A program made the position numbers and the translations under genes. 64,000 bases of DNA from Timonella senegalensis JC301 (GTDB lineage Bacteria > Actinomycetota > Actinomycetes > Actinomycetales > Cellulomonadaceae). Below, one piece after another: positions 35,152-46,242 of the stretch (the stretch's first letter is position 1; each line of letters opens with the position of its first letter). The stretch is taken from assembly GCF_000312125.1 (NCBI RefSeq), contig NZ_HE978642.1, positions 524,841 to 588,840 on the forward strand. Direction: 5' to 3'. Under the pieces are notes generated by a model. It did not search any database and was not told where the DNA came from. It saw only the letters and a list, made by a program, of their open reading frames with translations.

Positions 35152-36351
35152 ATGAAGAAAATCGAGGACCTCGGCGATCTCCGAGGCAAGCGCGTACTCG
35201 TTCGTTCGGACTTCAACGTCCCACTCGATGGCTCCACCATCACCGACGATGGCCGCATCCGTGCCGCTCTGCCAACCCTCAAGGGCCTTGTAGATGCAGG
35301 CGCGAAGGTCATCATCACCGCTCACCTCGGTCGCCCAAAGGGCGCTCCTGAGGACAAGTACTCCCTCGCACCAGTTGCACTGCGCCTTGAGGAACTCCTC
35401 GGCGCAAAGGTAACCCTGGCCAAGGACACCATCGGTGACTCCGCCAAGGAAACCGTGGCAAACCTGGCTGACGGCGAAGTTGCTCTCCTTGAGAACATCC
35501 GCTTTGACGCTCGCGAGACCTCGAAGGTTGACGAAGAGCGCGAATCGCTCGCCGACGACCTCGCTGCACTTGCTGATTTCTACGTGTCCGACGGTTTCGG
35601 TGTTGTGCACCGCAAGCAGGCCTCGGTCTACGACATTGCAAAGAAGCTTCCATCGGCAGTTGGAACCCTCGTGCTCAAGGAGGTCGAGTCGCTCAAGATG
35701 GCAACCGACAGCCCCGCACGCCCATACGCTGTAGTGCTCGGTGGATCCAAGGTCTCCGACAAGCTCGGCGTCATTGGCAACCTCCTGGGCAAGGCAGACC
35801 GCCTGCTTATCGGTGGAGGAATGCTCTTCACCTTCCTCGCAGCAAAGGGTTACTCGGTCGGTAGCTCCCTGCTCGAAGAGGACCAGATCGACACCGTCAA
35901 GGGCTACCTTGAGACCGCTGAGAAGAACGGTGTTGAAATCGTTCTCCCAGTCGACATCATCGTTGCGCCTGAGTTCAAGGCAGACGCACCAGCAACCATC
36001 GTTGCTGCAGATTCCATCCCAGACGGCCAGATGGGTCTGGACATTGGTCCGGAGTCCCAGAAGCTGTTCGCAGAGAAGCTCAGCGACGCTAAGACCATCG
36101 TATGGAACGGTCCTGCCGGCGTATTCGAGTTCGACGCCTTCGCAGGCGGTACCCGTGCAGTTGCTCAGGGCATCGTCGACGCAACCGCTGCTGGCGCCTT
36201 CTCGGTCGTTGGCGGTGGCGACTCTGCCGCTGCAGTCCGTATCCTTGGATTTGATGAGGCTGGCTTCAGCCACATCTCGACCGGTGGTGGCGCAAGCCTC
36301 GAGTTCCTTGAAGGTAAGGAACTCCCAGGCATCGCTATCCTCGACGCCTGA
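35152..36351 (+). CDS. pgk: Phosphoglycerate kinase
   Basis: A 399-residue glycolytic kinase that transfers phosphate from 1,3-bisphosphoglycerate to ADP. Motifs are [35 protein letters not shown] (the actinobacterial form of the hinge-side motif), the Lys-containing [10 protein letters not shown], and the nucleotide loop [12 protein letters not shown] at 35152 has AGGAG about 8 nt upstream. tpiA follows after 28 bp. Confidence 0.97.
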   Translation: MKKIEDLGDLRGKRVLVRSDFNVPLDGSTITDDGRIRAALPTLKGLVDAGAKVIITAHLGRPKGAPEDKYSLAPVALRLEELLGAKVTLAKDTIGDSAKETVANLADGEVALLENIRFDARETSKVDEERESLADDLAALADFYVSDGFGVVHRKQASVYDIAKKLPSAVGTLVLKEVESLKMATDSPARPYAVVLGGSKVSDKLGVIGNLLGKADRLLIGGGMLFTFLAAKGYSVGSSLLEEDQIDTVKGYLETAEKNGVEIVLPVDIIVAPEFKADAPATIVAADSIPDGQMGLDIGPESQKLFAEKLSDAKTIVWNGPAGVFEFDAFAGGTRAVAQGIVDATAAGAFSVVGGGDSAAAVRILGFDEAGFSHISTGGGASLEFLEGKELPGIAILDA

Positions 36352-36379
36352 TTACACGTCACAACAGAAGGTAGATAAC

Positions 36380-37162
36380 GTGGCAAACGCACGTACCCCG
36401 CTGATCGCGGGCAACTGGAAGATGAACCTCGACCACACTGAGGCTATCCACACCGTTCAGAAGTTGGCTTGGGCGCTCAAGGATGCTGGACACGACTACT
36501 CGGCAGTAGAAGCAACCGTTCTGGTTCCTTTCACTGACCTTCGTTCCGTTCAGACCCTCGTTGACGCTGACGGCCTTGGCGTCACTTACGGTGCTCAGGA
36601 CGTCTCCGCACAGGTTTCCGGTGCATACACCGGTGAAATCTCGCCAGTATTCCTGTCCAAGCTCGGCGTAAAGTATGTTGCGATCGGTCACTCCGAGCGC
36701 CGCCAGTACCACGGCGAAGACGACGCACTCGTCAACGCAAAGACCAAGAACGCACTCGCACACGGGCTGCTTCCAGTTGTCTGCGTGGGAGAGCCACTCG
36801 AGATCCGCAAGGCCGGCGAGCAGGTTTCCTACACGCTGACCCAGGTAGACGGTGCCCTTGAGGGCATCTCTGCTGACGACGCGGCTAAGGTTGTCATTGC
36901 GTACGAGCCAGTATGGGCAATCGGAACCGGTGAAGTTGCAACCCCAGCAGACGCACAGGAGGTCGCCTCGGCGATCCGCGCGCGCCTGGCTGAGCTGTAC
37001 TCCGCAGAGGTCGCAGACGCAGTCCGCGTTCTCTACGGTGGTTCCGTGAAGTCCTCCTCGATCGTCGAACTGATGGCTGAGGAAGACGTCGATGGCGCAC
37101 TCGTCGGTGGCGCAAGCCTCGACCCAGAAGAGTTCGCAAAGATCGTGAACTACAAGGGCTGA
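36380..37162 (+). CDS. tpiA: Triosephosphate isomerase
   Basis: A 260-residue TIM barrel interconverting DHAP and GAP. Catalytic residues are Lys14 (GNWKMN), His104 (IGHSERR) and Glu176 ([11 protein letters not shown], also covering loop 6). The phosphate-binding YGGSVKSSS and GALVGGASL lie near the end. The start is a GTG at 36380 with GAAGG about 9 nt upstream. The long upstream frame overlaps pgk and is not used. A strong terminator ends the gap-pgk-tpiA cluster. Confidence 0.96.
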   Translation: MANARTPLIAGNWKMNLDHTEAIHTVQKLAWALKDAGHDYSAVEATVLVPFTDLRSVQTLVDADGLGVTYGAQDVSAQVSGAYTGEISPVFLSKLGVKYVAIGHSERRQYHGEDDALVNAKTKNALAHGLLPVVCVGEPLEIRKAGEQVSYTLTQVDGALEGISADDAAKVVIAYEPVWAIGTGEVATPADAQEVASAIRARLAELYSAEVADAVRVLYGGSVKSSSIVELMAEEDVDGALVGGASLDPEEFAKIVNYKG

Positions 37163-37171
37163 TGTCCTCAA

Positions 37172-37217
37172 CCACATGGCCCACCGAATGGCGCTCGCCG
37201 TTCGGTGGGCCATGTGG
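37172..37217 (+). terminator. Terminator after tpiA
   Basis: A 17-bp perfect outer stem (arms 37172-37188 and 37201-37217) continues inward through GGCG/CGCC, with a T-rich segment downstream. Confidence 0.8.
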
Positions 37218-37326
37218 CATTTAGTAGTCACTTTCGACTAACCTAAACCTCGGAGCCGTTTCGGTTCCTCTCACAAAGCCGCAGCACCTCGTGCAGGCGG
37301 TCGCCGACCCAAAGGAATGTCAACCG

Positions 37327-37569
37327 GTGGATATCCTCAAAATCGTTCTCGAGGTACTTCTCGTTCTCACGAGCGTCTTCTTGATCCTGCTCATCCTCAT
37401 GCACAAGGGTAAGGGCGGCGGACTTTCCGACATGTTCGGTGGCGGTGTTTCCACCTCCATTGGTAACGCCGGAAACGCGCAATCAAACCTGAACAAGATC
37501 ACCGTGACGTTTGCTTTGGTCTGGTTCGTCTCCATCGTACTTTTGGGTCTCATCCAGAAGGTCGGCTAG
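37327..37569 (+). CDS. secG: Preprotein translocase subunit SecG
   Basis: An 80-residue SecG of the SecYEG channel. Two membrane segments (about residues 3-24 and 55-75) flank the cytoplasmic loop MHKGKGGGLSDMFGGG, a strongly conserved SecG motif. GTG start with AAGGA about 10 nt upstream. It commonly follows tpiA in actinobacteria, as here. Confidence 0.93.
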   Translation: MDILKIVLEVLLVLTSVFLILLILMHKGKGGGLSDMFGGGVSTSIGNAGNAQSNLNKITVTFALVWFVSIVLLGLIQKVG

Positions 37570-37614
37570 TCACGACACACCGTGCCCAATGGCGGGTACT
37601 TGAAAGGCGTTCGT

Positions 37615-37971
37615 ATGGCGCGCGGCAATGCTGTGAAGGGTACGCGGCTCGGTTATGTCTCACTTGGGGAGACTGAGCACGGAGAGCCAACTCCCAAGGT
37701 TTCTGTCACCTACTGGTGTCAAAACGGACATGGGGTCGCGCGGAACTTTGCCAGCGATGCGCAGGAGGACGTCCCCTCCGAATGGGATTGCCCGCACTGT
37801 GGCTTCCCGGCAGGGCGGGACCGAGAGAATCCACCGGTGCCCTCTCGCGTCGAACCCTTCAAGACACACATCGCCTACGTCAAAGAACGGCGGAGTGAAA
37901 GCCAAGGCCAGGAGCTACTCGACGAGGCGCTTCGTAACCTGCGCGCCCGTCGGGGCCAGCAAGAATCTTAA
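37615..37971 (+). CDS. rbpA: RNA polymerase-binding protein RbpA
   Basis: A 118-residue actinobacteria-specific activator that binds housekeeping sigma and RNA polymerase and stabilises the open complex. The core has a zinc-binding set (YWCQNGHG and WDCPHCG), then the basic linker and C-terminal sigma-interaction domain (PFKTHIAYVKERRSE, ELLDEALRNLRARR). The ATG at 37615 gives the standard MARGNAVKGTRLG start. A bidirectional terminator separates it from convergent pgl. Confidence 0.95.
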   Translation: MARGNAVKGTRLGYVSLGETEHGEPTPKVSVTYWCQNGHGVARNFASDAQEDVPSEWDCPHCGFPAGRDRENPPVPSRVEPFKTHIAYVKERRSESQGQELLDEALRNLRARRGQQES

Positions 37972-38008
37972 CTTCCCCGAGCGCCGCAAAGCATCGCTCC
38001 CAATAGCA

Positions 38009-38049
38009 AAAAGTGCCTGTTCCCAGCTCATCTGGGGACAGGCACTTTT
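38009..38049. terminator. Bidirectional terminator between rbpA and pgl
   Basis: An 18-bp stem (AAAAGTGCCTGTTCCCAG with its complement, one wobble) has a CTCAT loop, an A-run on one side and a T-run on the other. Confidence 0.85.
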
Positions 38050-38071
38050 CATATTTTGGCGTGGTAGTAGC

Positions 38072-38824
38072 CTAAGCAGGCTGCGCCTCACCAGCGGCCG
38101 CAGCGTCGACGAGCCAGAGGGTCCTAGAGCGGCCACGAGCGGCGCTTACAGGGGTGTTGACTGGGTCAGAGCCTGAGAGTCCCGCCGAGACCGCTGCGGC
38201 CTTCTCTGCGCCCGCTGCAACGATCCACACCTGGTCTGATGATGCGATGGTCTCAAAGGTTAGCGAAACGCGCAGCGCAGGGGGCTTGGGGGAGTTGTGA
38301 ACCGGAATGGCGCCCATACCCGCGGTGAGCGCGTCTGGATGATTCGGGAACAGAGACGCGACGTGTGCATCGGGTCCCATGCCCAGCAGAATCAGGTCAA
38401 ACGGCGGAACTGTTGAACCCTCCGGGGCCCACTGCGCCAACTCCTGGGTGTACTCGAGCGCTGCGTGCTCGACGGAGAGCCCGTCACGTGCAGCAGGCAT
38501 TGTGTGGACGTTCTCTGAGGGCAGGTGTGTCAACGAGTCGAGCAGCGCCTTGTGCGCTTGGACTTCATTGCGATCGCCGTCACCCTCGGGGAGGAAACGT
38601 TCATCGCCCCACCACAGGTGCACACCCGTCCAGTCAACTGCCGCAACGAGTGGAGACTGTGCGACATGAGCCAGAAGCGCGATGCCCACGGTTCCGCCTG
38701 TGAGCGCGATGTGCGTGGTCGCGCTGACCGATTGACGATCAAGCAGAAGGGTCAGGAGGCGCGCGGCGGCACCTGCTGCGACTGCTTCAGCGTCCGGATG
38801 TACTACAACGAGGCGTTCGCTCAT
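38072..38824 (-). CDS. pgl: 6-phosphogluconolactonase
   Basis: A 250-residue DevB/Pgl enzyme that hydrolyses 6-phosphogluconolactone made by Zwf. Motifs are IALTGGTVG, VHLWWGDERFLPEGDGDRN and LLGMGPDAHVASLFPNHP. Its ATG overlaps the opcA stop (ATGA) and it is the last gene of zwf-opcA-pgl. Upstream in-frame codons overlap opcA and are excluded. Confidence 0.94.
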   Translation of the reverse strand: MSERLVVVHPDAEAVAAGAAARLLTLLLDRQSVSATTHIALTGGTVGIALLAHVAQSPLVAAVDWTGVHLWWGDERFLPEGDGDRNEVQAHKALLDSLTHLPSENVHTMPAARDGLSVEHAALEYTQELAQWAPEGSTVPPFDLILLGMGPDAHVASLFPNHPDALTAGMGAIPVHNSPKPPALRVSLTFETIASSDQVWIVAAGAEKAAAVSAGLSGSDPVNTPVSAARGRSRTLWLVDAAAAGEAQPA

Positions 38825-39744
38825 GGTTTTGTCTCCACTCGTGGCAGGCCATCGATGAGAACCTCGGAGTAGAACACGTCGGGGTAGAGCCTGCGAAGTT
38901 CTTCCGCGAGGCACTCCTCAAGGCTGCGGATGGGTAGGTTGATGTGCTGTTCAGGCATGTTGGGTTGACGGAGTGTCGCGCGCTTGCCATCGGGACGGCT
39001 GAACTCGATGTCCCCGCTTGCACGGCGCAGAAGAACGCGAGTGAGCCCCTGTGCACCGGGGATTCCGGTGATCGTCACCCGGACATCCAGTGCCTTGCCA
39101 AGCCATGCCCCCAGCAGGTCGAGCGAAGGGTGCGACGAATCGCCTTCAATCTCAACTGACTGAACAGGCTCGAACGGTGGCTGGTCCAGAGCTGTAGCTA
39201 GGAGTCCGCGCCAGACGGTGGCCCTAGTCCAGGCGAGGTCGACGTCGCCTGGGACGTGGTTGTCCCGCAGGGTGCGTAGGTTGGCTTCGGGGGAGTCCGA
39301 GTTGACCGAGTCCGTTAGGCGGGTCTGTGCCATCGCGCCGATTGGCTCGGCGGAAGGCTTAGAAGGGACGATGCTTGGCCACCATGCCACGATCGGTGCG
39401 TCGGGGAGCAGGAGCGGCATCACAAGCGTGTCGGTGTGGCGCACAACTTCCGAGGCAGCCTTGAGCACGATGACTTCACTCGCGCCGGCGTCCCCGCCTA
39501 CGCGAATCTGAGCGTCTAGCGCGGTCGACTCGGAGGGCCCGCTGTCCGATACAACGATCACGCGGCAGGGGTGCTCGCTTGATGCGGCGTTTGCTGCCTG
39601 GATCGAACTCTCGATCTCCTCAGGGCGTGCAATCACAACGAGGTTGAGAACGCGGCCCAATGCAACTTGGCCGCCTTCTTCACGGATCTTGACAAGGCCC
39701 TTGGCTACTTTGCTTGCCGTGGTGTCTGGAATATCGATGATCAT
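38821..39744 (-). CDS. opcA: Glucose-6-phosphate dehydrogenase assembly protein OpcA
   Basis: A 307-residue OpcA, a partner that allosterically activates or assembles Zwf in actinobacteria and cyanobacteria. Recognisable segments are GRVLNLVVIA near residue 30, HPCRVIVVSD, MPLLLPDAPIVAWWPS and LAWTRATVWRGLLA. It lies directly downstream of zwf (22 bp) and overlaps pgl. Confidence 0.94.
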   Translation of the reverse strand: MIIDIPDTTASKVAKGLVKIREEGGQVALGRVLNLVVIARPEEIESSIQAANAASSEHPCRVIVVSDSGPSESTALDAQIRVGGDAGASEVIVLKAASEVVRHTDTLVMPLLLPDAPIVAWWPSIVPSKPSAEPIGAMAQTRLTDSVNSDSPEANLRTLRDNHVPGDVDLAWTRATVWRGLLATALDQPPFEPVQSVEIEGDSSHPSLDLLGAWLGKALDVRVTITGIPGAQGLTRVLLRRASGDIEFSRPDGKRATLRQPNMPEQHINLPIRSLEECLAEELRRLYPDVFYSEVLIDGLPRVETKP

Positions 39745-39766
39745 GTGTGAAAGTCCTTACCTTGAC

Positions 39767-41323
39767 CTATGGTCGGCGCCAGAGGCGGCCGTCGCGCTCG
39801 AGCATCTTGTCCGCGGAAAGTGGGCCCCAGGTTCCAGCCCGGTACGTGTCCGGCTGCCCATTGCCCGCCCAGAACTCAGTGATCGGGTCGAGGATCTTCC
39901 ACGACAGCTCGACCTCCTCGTGACGGGGGAAGAGGGGTGGGTCGCCCAGCAGGACGTCCAGGATGAGTCGTTCGTACGCCTCAGGAGAGGACTGGGTGAA
40001 CGCGTGCCCGTATCCGAAGTCCATTGTGACGTCTCGGATTTCCATGGCGGTTCCGGGAACCTTGGCGCCTAGGCGAAGTGTCACGCCCTCGTCAGGTTGG
40101 ACGCGGATCACGAGAGCGTTCTGGCCGAGCTCGGTGGTCGAGGTGTGTTCGAATGGTAGGTGCGGAGCCTTCTTAAACACGATCGCGATTTCTGTGACGC
40201 GTCGGCCGAGGCGTTTGCCTGCACGGAGGTAGAACGGGACACCGGCCCAGCGGCGGTTCTCGATGTCCACGCGGAGCGCGGCAAAGGTTTCGGTCACGGA
40301 CGAGGCAGGGATGCCGTCTTCCTCAAGGAAACCGTTCACCTGCTCGCCGCCCTGCCAGCCTGCAAGGTACTGGCCACGCGCTGTGTGAGCCTCGTAGTCG
40401 TCCGGGACCTTTGCTGCGGAGAGGACCTTGATCTTCTCGGCGATGAGGTCCTGAGCGGAGAATGACGCGGGCTCCTCCATTGCGGTCAGGGCGAGGAGCT
40501 GCAAGAGGTGATTCTGGATGACATCACGGGCAGCCCCGATGCCGTCGTAATACCCCGCGCGCGAGCCAATTCCGATGTCCTCGGCCATAGTGATCTGGAC
40601 GTGGTCCACGTAGTGGGAATTCCAGAGCGGCTCGTACATCTGGTTGGCAAACCGGAGCGCGAGGATGTTCTGAACGGTTTCCTTGCCAAGGTAGTGGTCG
40701 ATGCGGAACACAGCCTCGGGTGGGAAGACTTCTGCGACAACGTCATTGAGAGCACGAGCGGATTCGAGGTCGTGGCCAAATGGCTTCTCAATAACGACGC
40801 GGCGCCAAGCGCCCTCCTCTGAGGTAGCGAGTCCTGAGTTAGCCAGCTGCTTACAGACGCCAGGGAATGCACTTGGAGGGACGGAAAGGTAGAAGGCGTG
40901 ATTACCGCCCGTGCCGCGGTACTGATCGAGGTCCTTGACCGTCTGGCTCAGGCGTTCGAACGCCTCAGGGTCATCGAATGTGCCCTGCACAAAGCGGATA
41001 CCAGCGGAAAGCTCGGTCCACACGGATTCGCGAAACTTGGTGCGAGCCCCCTCCATGACAGCCTTGCGGCAGTACTCAGCAAAGTCGGCGTCCGACCATT
41101 CGCGGCGGCCAAAGCCGGTCAGCGCAAATCCCGGAGGCAGCAGGCCACGATTCGCGAGGTCGTAGACGGCGGGGATGAGCTTCTTGCGCGCCAAGTCACC
41201 CGTGGCGCCAAAGATCACGAGCCCAGAAGGGCCGGCAATGCGGGGGAGCCGGATATCGCGGGCGTCGCGAAGCGGATTGCTCGCATTCGCTTGTGATGCT
41301 GAAGGCACGTCGATATTCACCAT
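39767..41323 (-). CDS. zwf: Glucose-6-phosphate 1-dehydrogenase
   Basis: A 518-residue enzyme at the oxidative entry to the pentose phosphate pathway, reducing NADP. The dinucleotide motif GLVIFGATGDLARKKL lies at about 34-49. VIEKPFGHDLESA and the active-site RIDHYLGKE follow. It heads zwf-opcA-pgl. In many actinobacteria tal lies between tkt and zwf; here the gap to tkt is 327 bp and holds only a terminator and promoter sequence. Confidence 0.97.
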   Translation of the reverse strand: MVNIDVPSASQANASNPLRDARDIRLPRIAGPSGLVIFGATGDLARKKLIPAVYDLANRGLLPPGFALTGFGRREWSDADFAEYCRKAVMEGARTKFRESVWTELSAGIRFVQGTFDDPEAFERLSQTVKDLDQYRGTGGNHAFYLSVPPSAFPGVCKQLANSGLATSEEGAWRRVVIEKPFGHDLESARALNDVVAEVFPPEAVFRIDHYLGKETVQNILALRFANQMYEPLWNSHYVDHVQITMAEDIGIGSRAGYYDGIGAARDVIQNHLLQLLALTAMEEPASFSAQDLIAEKIKVLSAAKVPDDYEAHTARGQYLAGWQGGEQVNGFLEEDGIPASSVTETFAALRVDIENRRWAGVPFYLRAGKRLGRRVTEIAIVFKKAPHLPFEHTSTTELGQNALVIRVQPDEGVTLRLGAKVPGTAMEIRDVTMDFGYGHAFTQSSPEAYERLILDVLLGDPPLFPRHEEVELSWKILDPITEFWAGNGQPDTYRAGTWGPLSADKMLERDGRLWRRP

Positions 41324-41572
41324 TCTTCAGTTGGAAGCGCCCTGACGTGGAATACACGTCTACTCAGTCGCGGGCATACCTTTTCACTCGATCATATAAG
41401 CGCTGGTCCCCAGAGACATTCGGTGGCCACATCGCGGGAGGGAGTGACACAGCGCAAATCGGATACTCTTCACAGCATATTCCTGCTGTGCGCGGGAGGT
41501 CTGGCTAGTTCGCGCGCGGAACGCGACGTGTGTAAGATCACGCGCCACCGTCTGTTGATCTCTCACAGTGAA
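41324..41572. other. Intergenic region tkt-zwf
   Basis: There is no gene. The zwf promoter must lie here, but I cannot assign hexamers with confidence. tal, often present at this locus in actinobacteria, is missing. Confidence 0.5.
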
Positions 41573-41609
41573 ATGGGGTGCGACCCCCTCTTGGGAGGTC
41601 GCACCCCAT
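41573..41609 (-). terminator. Terminator after tkt
   Basis: ATGGGGTGCGACC pairs perfectly with GGTCGCACCCCAT, with extra CCC/GGG pairing inside. It lies 42 bp after the tkt stop, with T-rich sequence on the minus strand. Confidence 0.8.
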
Positions 41610-41650
41610 CAGCAACTTCGAACTAGAACAATCGTTCTAGAACTCGGAGG

Positions 41651-43771
<2,121 letters not shown>

Positions 43772-44175
43772 CGATCCTCATTCCTTCCGGCTGCGCACCG
43801 GAATTTGCTGGTTGAACCAGTCGGAGCGTGCGCGTGCGAGGCGCATCTGACGGGTACAGAATAACAAATCAGATTTAATGGCCTCGGTTGCTTCCGGGCA
43901 GTGTGCAACGCGTCGCAAATATGACGCATGCCCGGCCCGAGGTCGTGACGGGATCATTCTACCTGTCTTCAAGCGAAAAATGTTAGCGTTCACAAACGCG
44001 CGTTCAGGCCAACATCACACTCCGCTCCAGGTGCTATAGGCCCTTTGGCCACTAGTATTGAATGCGAAAAGCGTTTTAGAGTGTTGCCCCACTTCTCGCC
44101 ATGCGAGCAGAGGTGCCATAGCGGGCACTGGAGGGGTGGCCCCACCCAGCATTCGGAACGGAAACCTGAACTCGC
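43772..44175. other. Divergent promoter region tkt/ctaB
   Basis: About 400 bp with no gene. On the minus strand TATTCT (43858-43863) could be a tkt -10. The rest shows no clear operator, repeat or RNA structure. Confidence 0.4.
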
Positions 44176-45174
44176 GTGCACAACTCACAATCAGCTTCGG
44201 CAACTCCAGCCGACCTCGGCTCTGCAGTCGCGGCATCCTCGGCGCAGGTCGAAAACTCGGCGAACGAACAGGTGAGCACCTTTGCTCGTGTTCGTGAGAC
44301 GGTTGGCGCGTACGTTGCGCTGACCAAGCCGCGAGTGATTGAGCTTCTGCTCGTCACCACGTTCCCGTCAATGATCCTCGCCCAGGGCGGCATGCCTGAC
44401 CTGTGGCTGGTCCTGATGACCATGATCGGTGGAACCCTCGCCGCGGGTGCTTCAGGCGTCATGAACTGCTATGTGGACCGCGACATTGACAAGGTCATGA
44501 ACCGCACCAAGCGCCGTCCGCTTGCTACGGGGCAGATTAGCCCTCGCAACGCGCTCATCTTCGGTTGGGTTCTGACCGTTGTCTCGCTCGCTTGGTTCCT
44601 GGTGTTCATCAACTGGCAGTCCGCAGTACTGACTGCCGGCGCTATGGCGATCTACATCGTTGGTTACACCATCATTCTCAAGCGTCGTACTGCCCAGAAC
44701 ATCGTCTGGGGCGGCCTCGCAGGTTGCATGCCTGTCTTCATCGGTTGGTCCGCTGTCACCGGTGACCTCAGCTGGGGAGCGGTCATGCTGTTCCTCGTCA
44801 TTTTCTTCTGGACCCCGCCTCACTACTGGCCGCTGTCCATGAAGTTCAAGCGTGACTACGCAAACGCCGGCGTTCCAATGCTTCCTGTTGTGGCTGCAGA
44901 CAAGCGGGTTGCAGTTGAGATGATTCTCTACACCCTCGCGATGATCGCCGCCTCGCTAGGTGTCTACGTGTTTGAGCACGAGAAGATGACAATCGTCTAC
45001 CCGATCGTGGCTCTCGTACTTGGTGCCTGGTTCCTCTTCAGCTGCGTGCAGATGTACCGCAAGGCCGCAGCTGGCGAGAAGAAGATTGGCGAGATGAAGG
45101 TGTTCCACGCCTCCATCACCTATCTCACACTTCTTTTCATCGCCGTGGCCGTAGACGTATTCCTTCCCTTCTAG
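44176..45174 (+). CDS. ctaB: Protoheme IX farnesyltransferase (haem O synthase)
   Basis: A 332-residue polyprenyltransferase that adds farnesyl to haem b, making haem O for terminal oxidases. The aspartate-rich motif is NCYVDRDIDKVMNRTKRRPL, followed by about nine hydrophobic segments. A loop TPPHYWPLSMKFKRDYANAG also matches CtaB. The first 40 residues are a low-complexity cytoplasmic extension. It starts with GTG. Its presence implies aerobic respiration alongside the nitrate reductase. Confidence 0.95.
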   Translation: MHNSQSASATPADLGSAVAASSAQVENSANEQVSTFARVRETVGAYVALTKPRVIELLLVTTFPSMILAQGGMPDLWLVLMTMIGGTLAAGASGVMNCYVDRDIDKVMNRTKRRPLATGQISPRNALIFGWVLTVVSLAWFLVFINWQSAVLTAGAMAIYIVGYTIILKRRTAQNIVWGGLAGCMPVFIGWSAVTGDLSWGAVMLFLVIFFWTPPHYWPLSMKFKRDYANAGVPMLPVVAADKRVAVEMILYTLAMIAASLGVYVFEHEKMTIVYPIVALVLGAWFLFSCVQMYRKAAAGEKKIGEMKVFHASITYLTLLFIAVAVDVFLPF

Positions 45175-45185
45175 TTCTATCTAGC

Positions 45186-45191
45186 TAGGTT
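45186..45191 (+). promoter_or_regulatory. Candidate -10 for leaderless xerD
   Basis: TAGGTT ends 6 nt before the xerD ATG (45198), with no Shine-Dalgarno at proper spacing. Confidence 0.5.
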
Positions 45192-45197
45192 CACTCG

Positions 45198-46149
45198 ATG
45201 ACGAATCCTGAGATTGCGCGAGATGCCGCTGTGCATACTCGCGCTTTTCTCAACCACCTCATTGTGGAGAAGGGGCGATCCAAGAACACGATCGCCTCGT
45301 ACAAGCGCGACCTCGAAAAGCTCACGCTGTTTGCGCAAGCCCGGGGTCGCGGCATCAAGGACCTTGACCGCAACGATCTAGACGCGCTAGTCATCGCGGC
45401 GCGCACGGGGGGAACTCGGCGGTACGGCCCTCTCGGAGACCTCGGCGGCGAGGCTCATCGCCACGGTTCGAGGGCTCTACAGGTTTCTGGTTGACGAGGG
45501 CAAGATCGAGGTTGATCCGACCGCTTCCCTGCGGGCCCCCAAGGCTCCACAACGCCTTCCCAAGGTGCTGTCCGTTGAGGACGTGGCAAGGCTGCTTTCG
45601 GCACCCAACCCAGAGACCGCTGCCGGGTTGCGTGACCGTGCGCTTCTTGAGTTCCTCTACTCCACCGGTGCACGCGTTTCAGAGGCAGTCGGGCTCGACA
45701 TTGATGACTTGGCCACGATCGATGCGGAGGGGTTCGTTCGGCTGTTGGGTAAGGGAAACAAGGAGCGACTCGTCCCAGTAGGAACCTACGCCCGCAAGGC
45801 ACTGGAGATTTACCTCGTGCGCGTGCGGCCAGAGTTCATAACCAAGGGGACCGGTACCCCGGCGGTGTTTCTGAACTCTCGCGGTCGCCGGCTCTCTCGC
45901 CAGAGTGCCTGGACAATCCTGCGCAATGCTGCCGAGCGTGCTCAGTTGACGGAGGTCGCAGAGATCTCCCCGCACATGCTGCGGCATTCGTTTGCCACTC
46001 ACCTGCTCAGCGGTGGGGCGGACGTGCGCGTGGTCCAGGAACTCCTGGGGCATGCGTCTGTGACCACGACGCAGCTCTACACACACATCACGGTGGACTC
46101 CTTGCGCGAGGTCTACATGAGTAGCCACCCGCGCGCGATCTCCGGCTAA
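45198..46149 (+). pseudogene. xerD: Tyrosine recombinase XerD, frameshifted at a G6 tract
   Basis: XerD, with XerC, resolves chromosome dimers at dif. The N-terminal SAM-like domain (TRAFLNHLIVEKGRSKNTIA, SYKRDLEKLTLFA) is in one frame. From about 45415 the protein continues in the next frame as ALSETSAARLIATVRGLYRF to the end. Catalytic residues there are intact: STGARVSEAVGL (Arg), HMLRHSFATHLL (His/Arg), LGHASVTTTQLYTH (His, Tyr). One extra G in GGGGGG (45407-45412) explains the break; with five Gs the junction reads ARTGELGGTALSETSA and gives 316 residues. It could be a sequencing error, a real mutation or phase variation. Neighbours (parA, scpAB) are the normal xerD context. Confidence 0.85.
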
Positions 46150-46230
46150 CTGCGCCCGCTGGCTCAGTGCACATCCACGAATCACACCGCTTCCGCGCCG
46201 TGGTTACGCCGATTTGGCTTATGCGTGGGG

Positions 46231-46236
46231 TAACGT
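46231..46236 (+). promoter_or_regulatory. Candidate -10 for leaderless parA
   Basis: TAACGT ends 6 nt before the parA GTG (46243); no Shine-Dalgarno is present. Confidence 0.5.
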
Positions 46237-46242
46237 GATTTT

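Noticed and set aside
45407-45412. Programmed ribosomal frameshift in xerD
   Set aside because: A G6 run is a poor known frameshift signal, and no stimulatory structure or upstream Shine-Dalgarno-like element is evident. A sequencing error or mutation is simpler.
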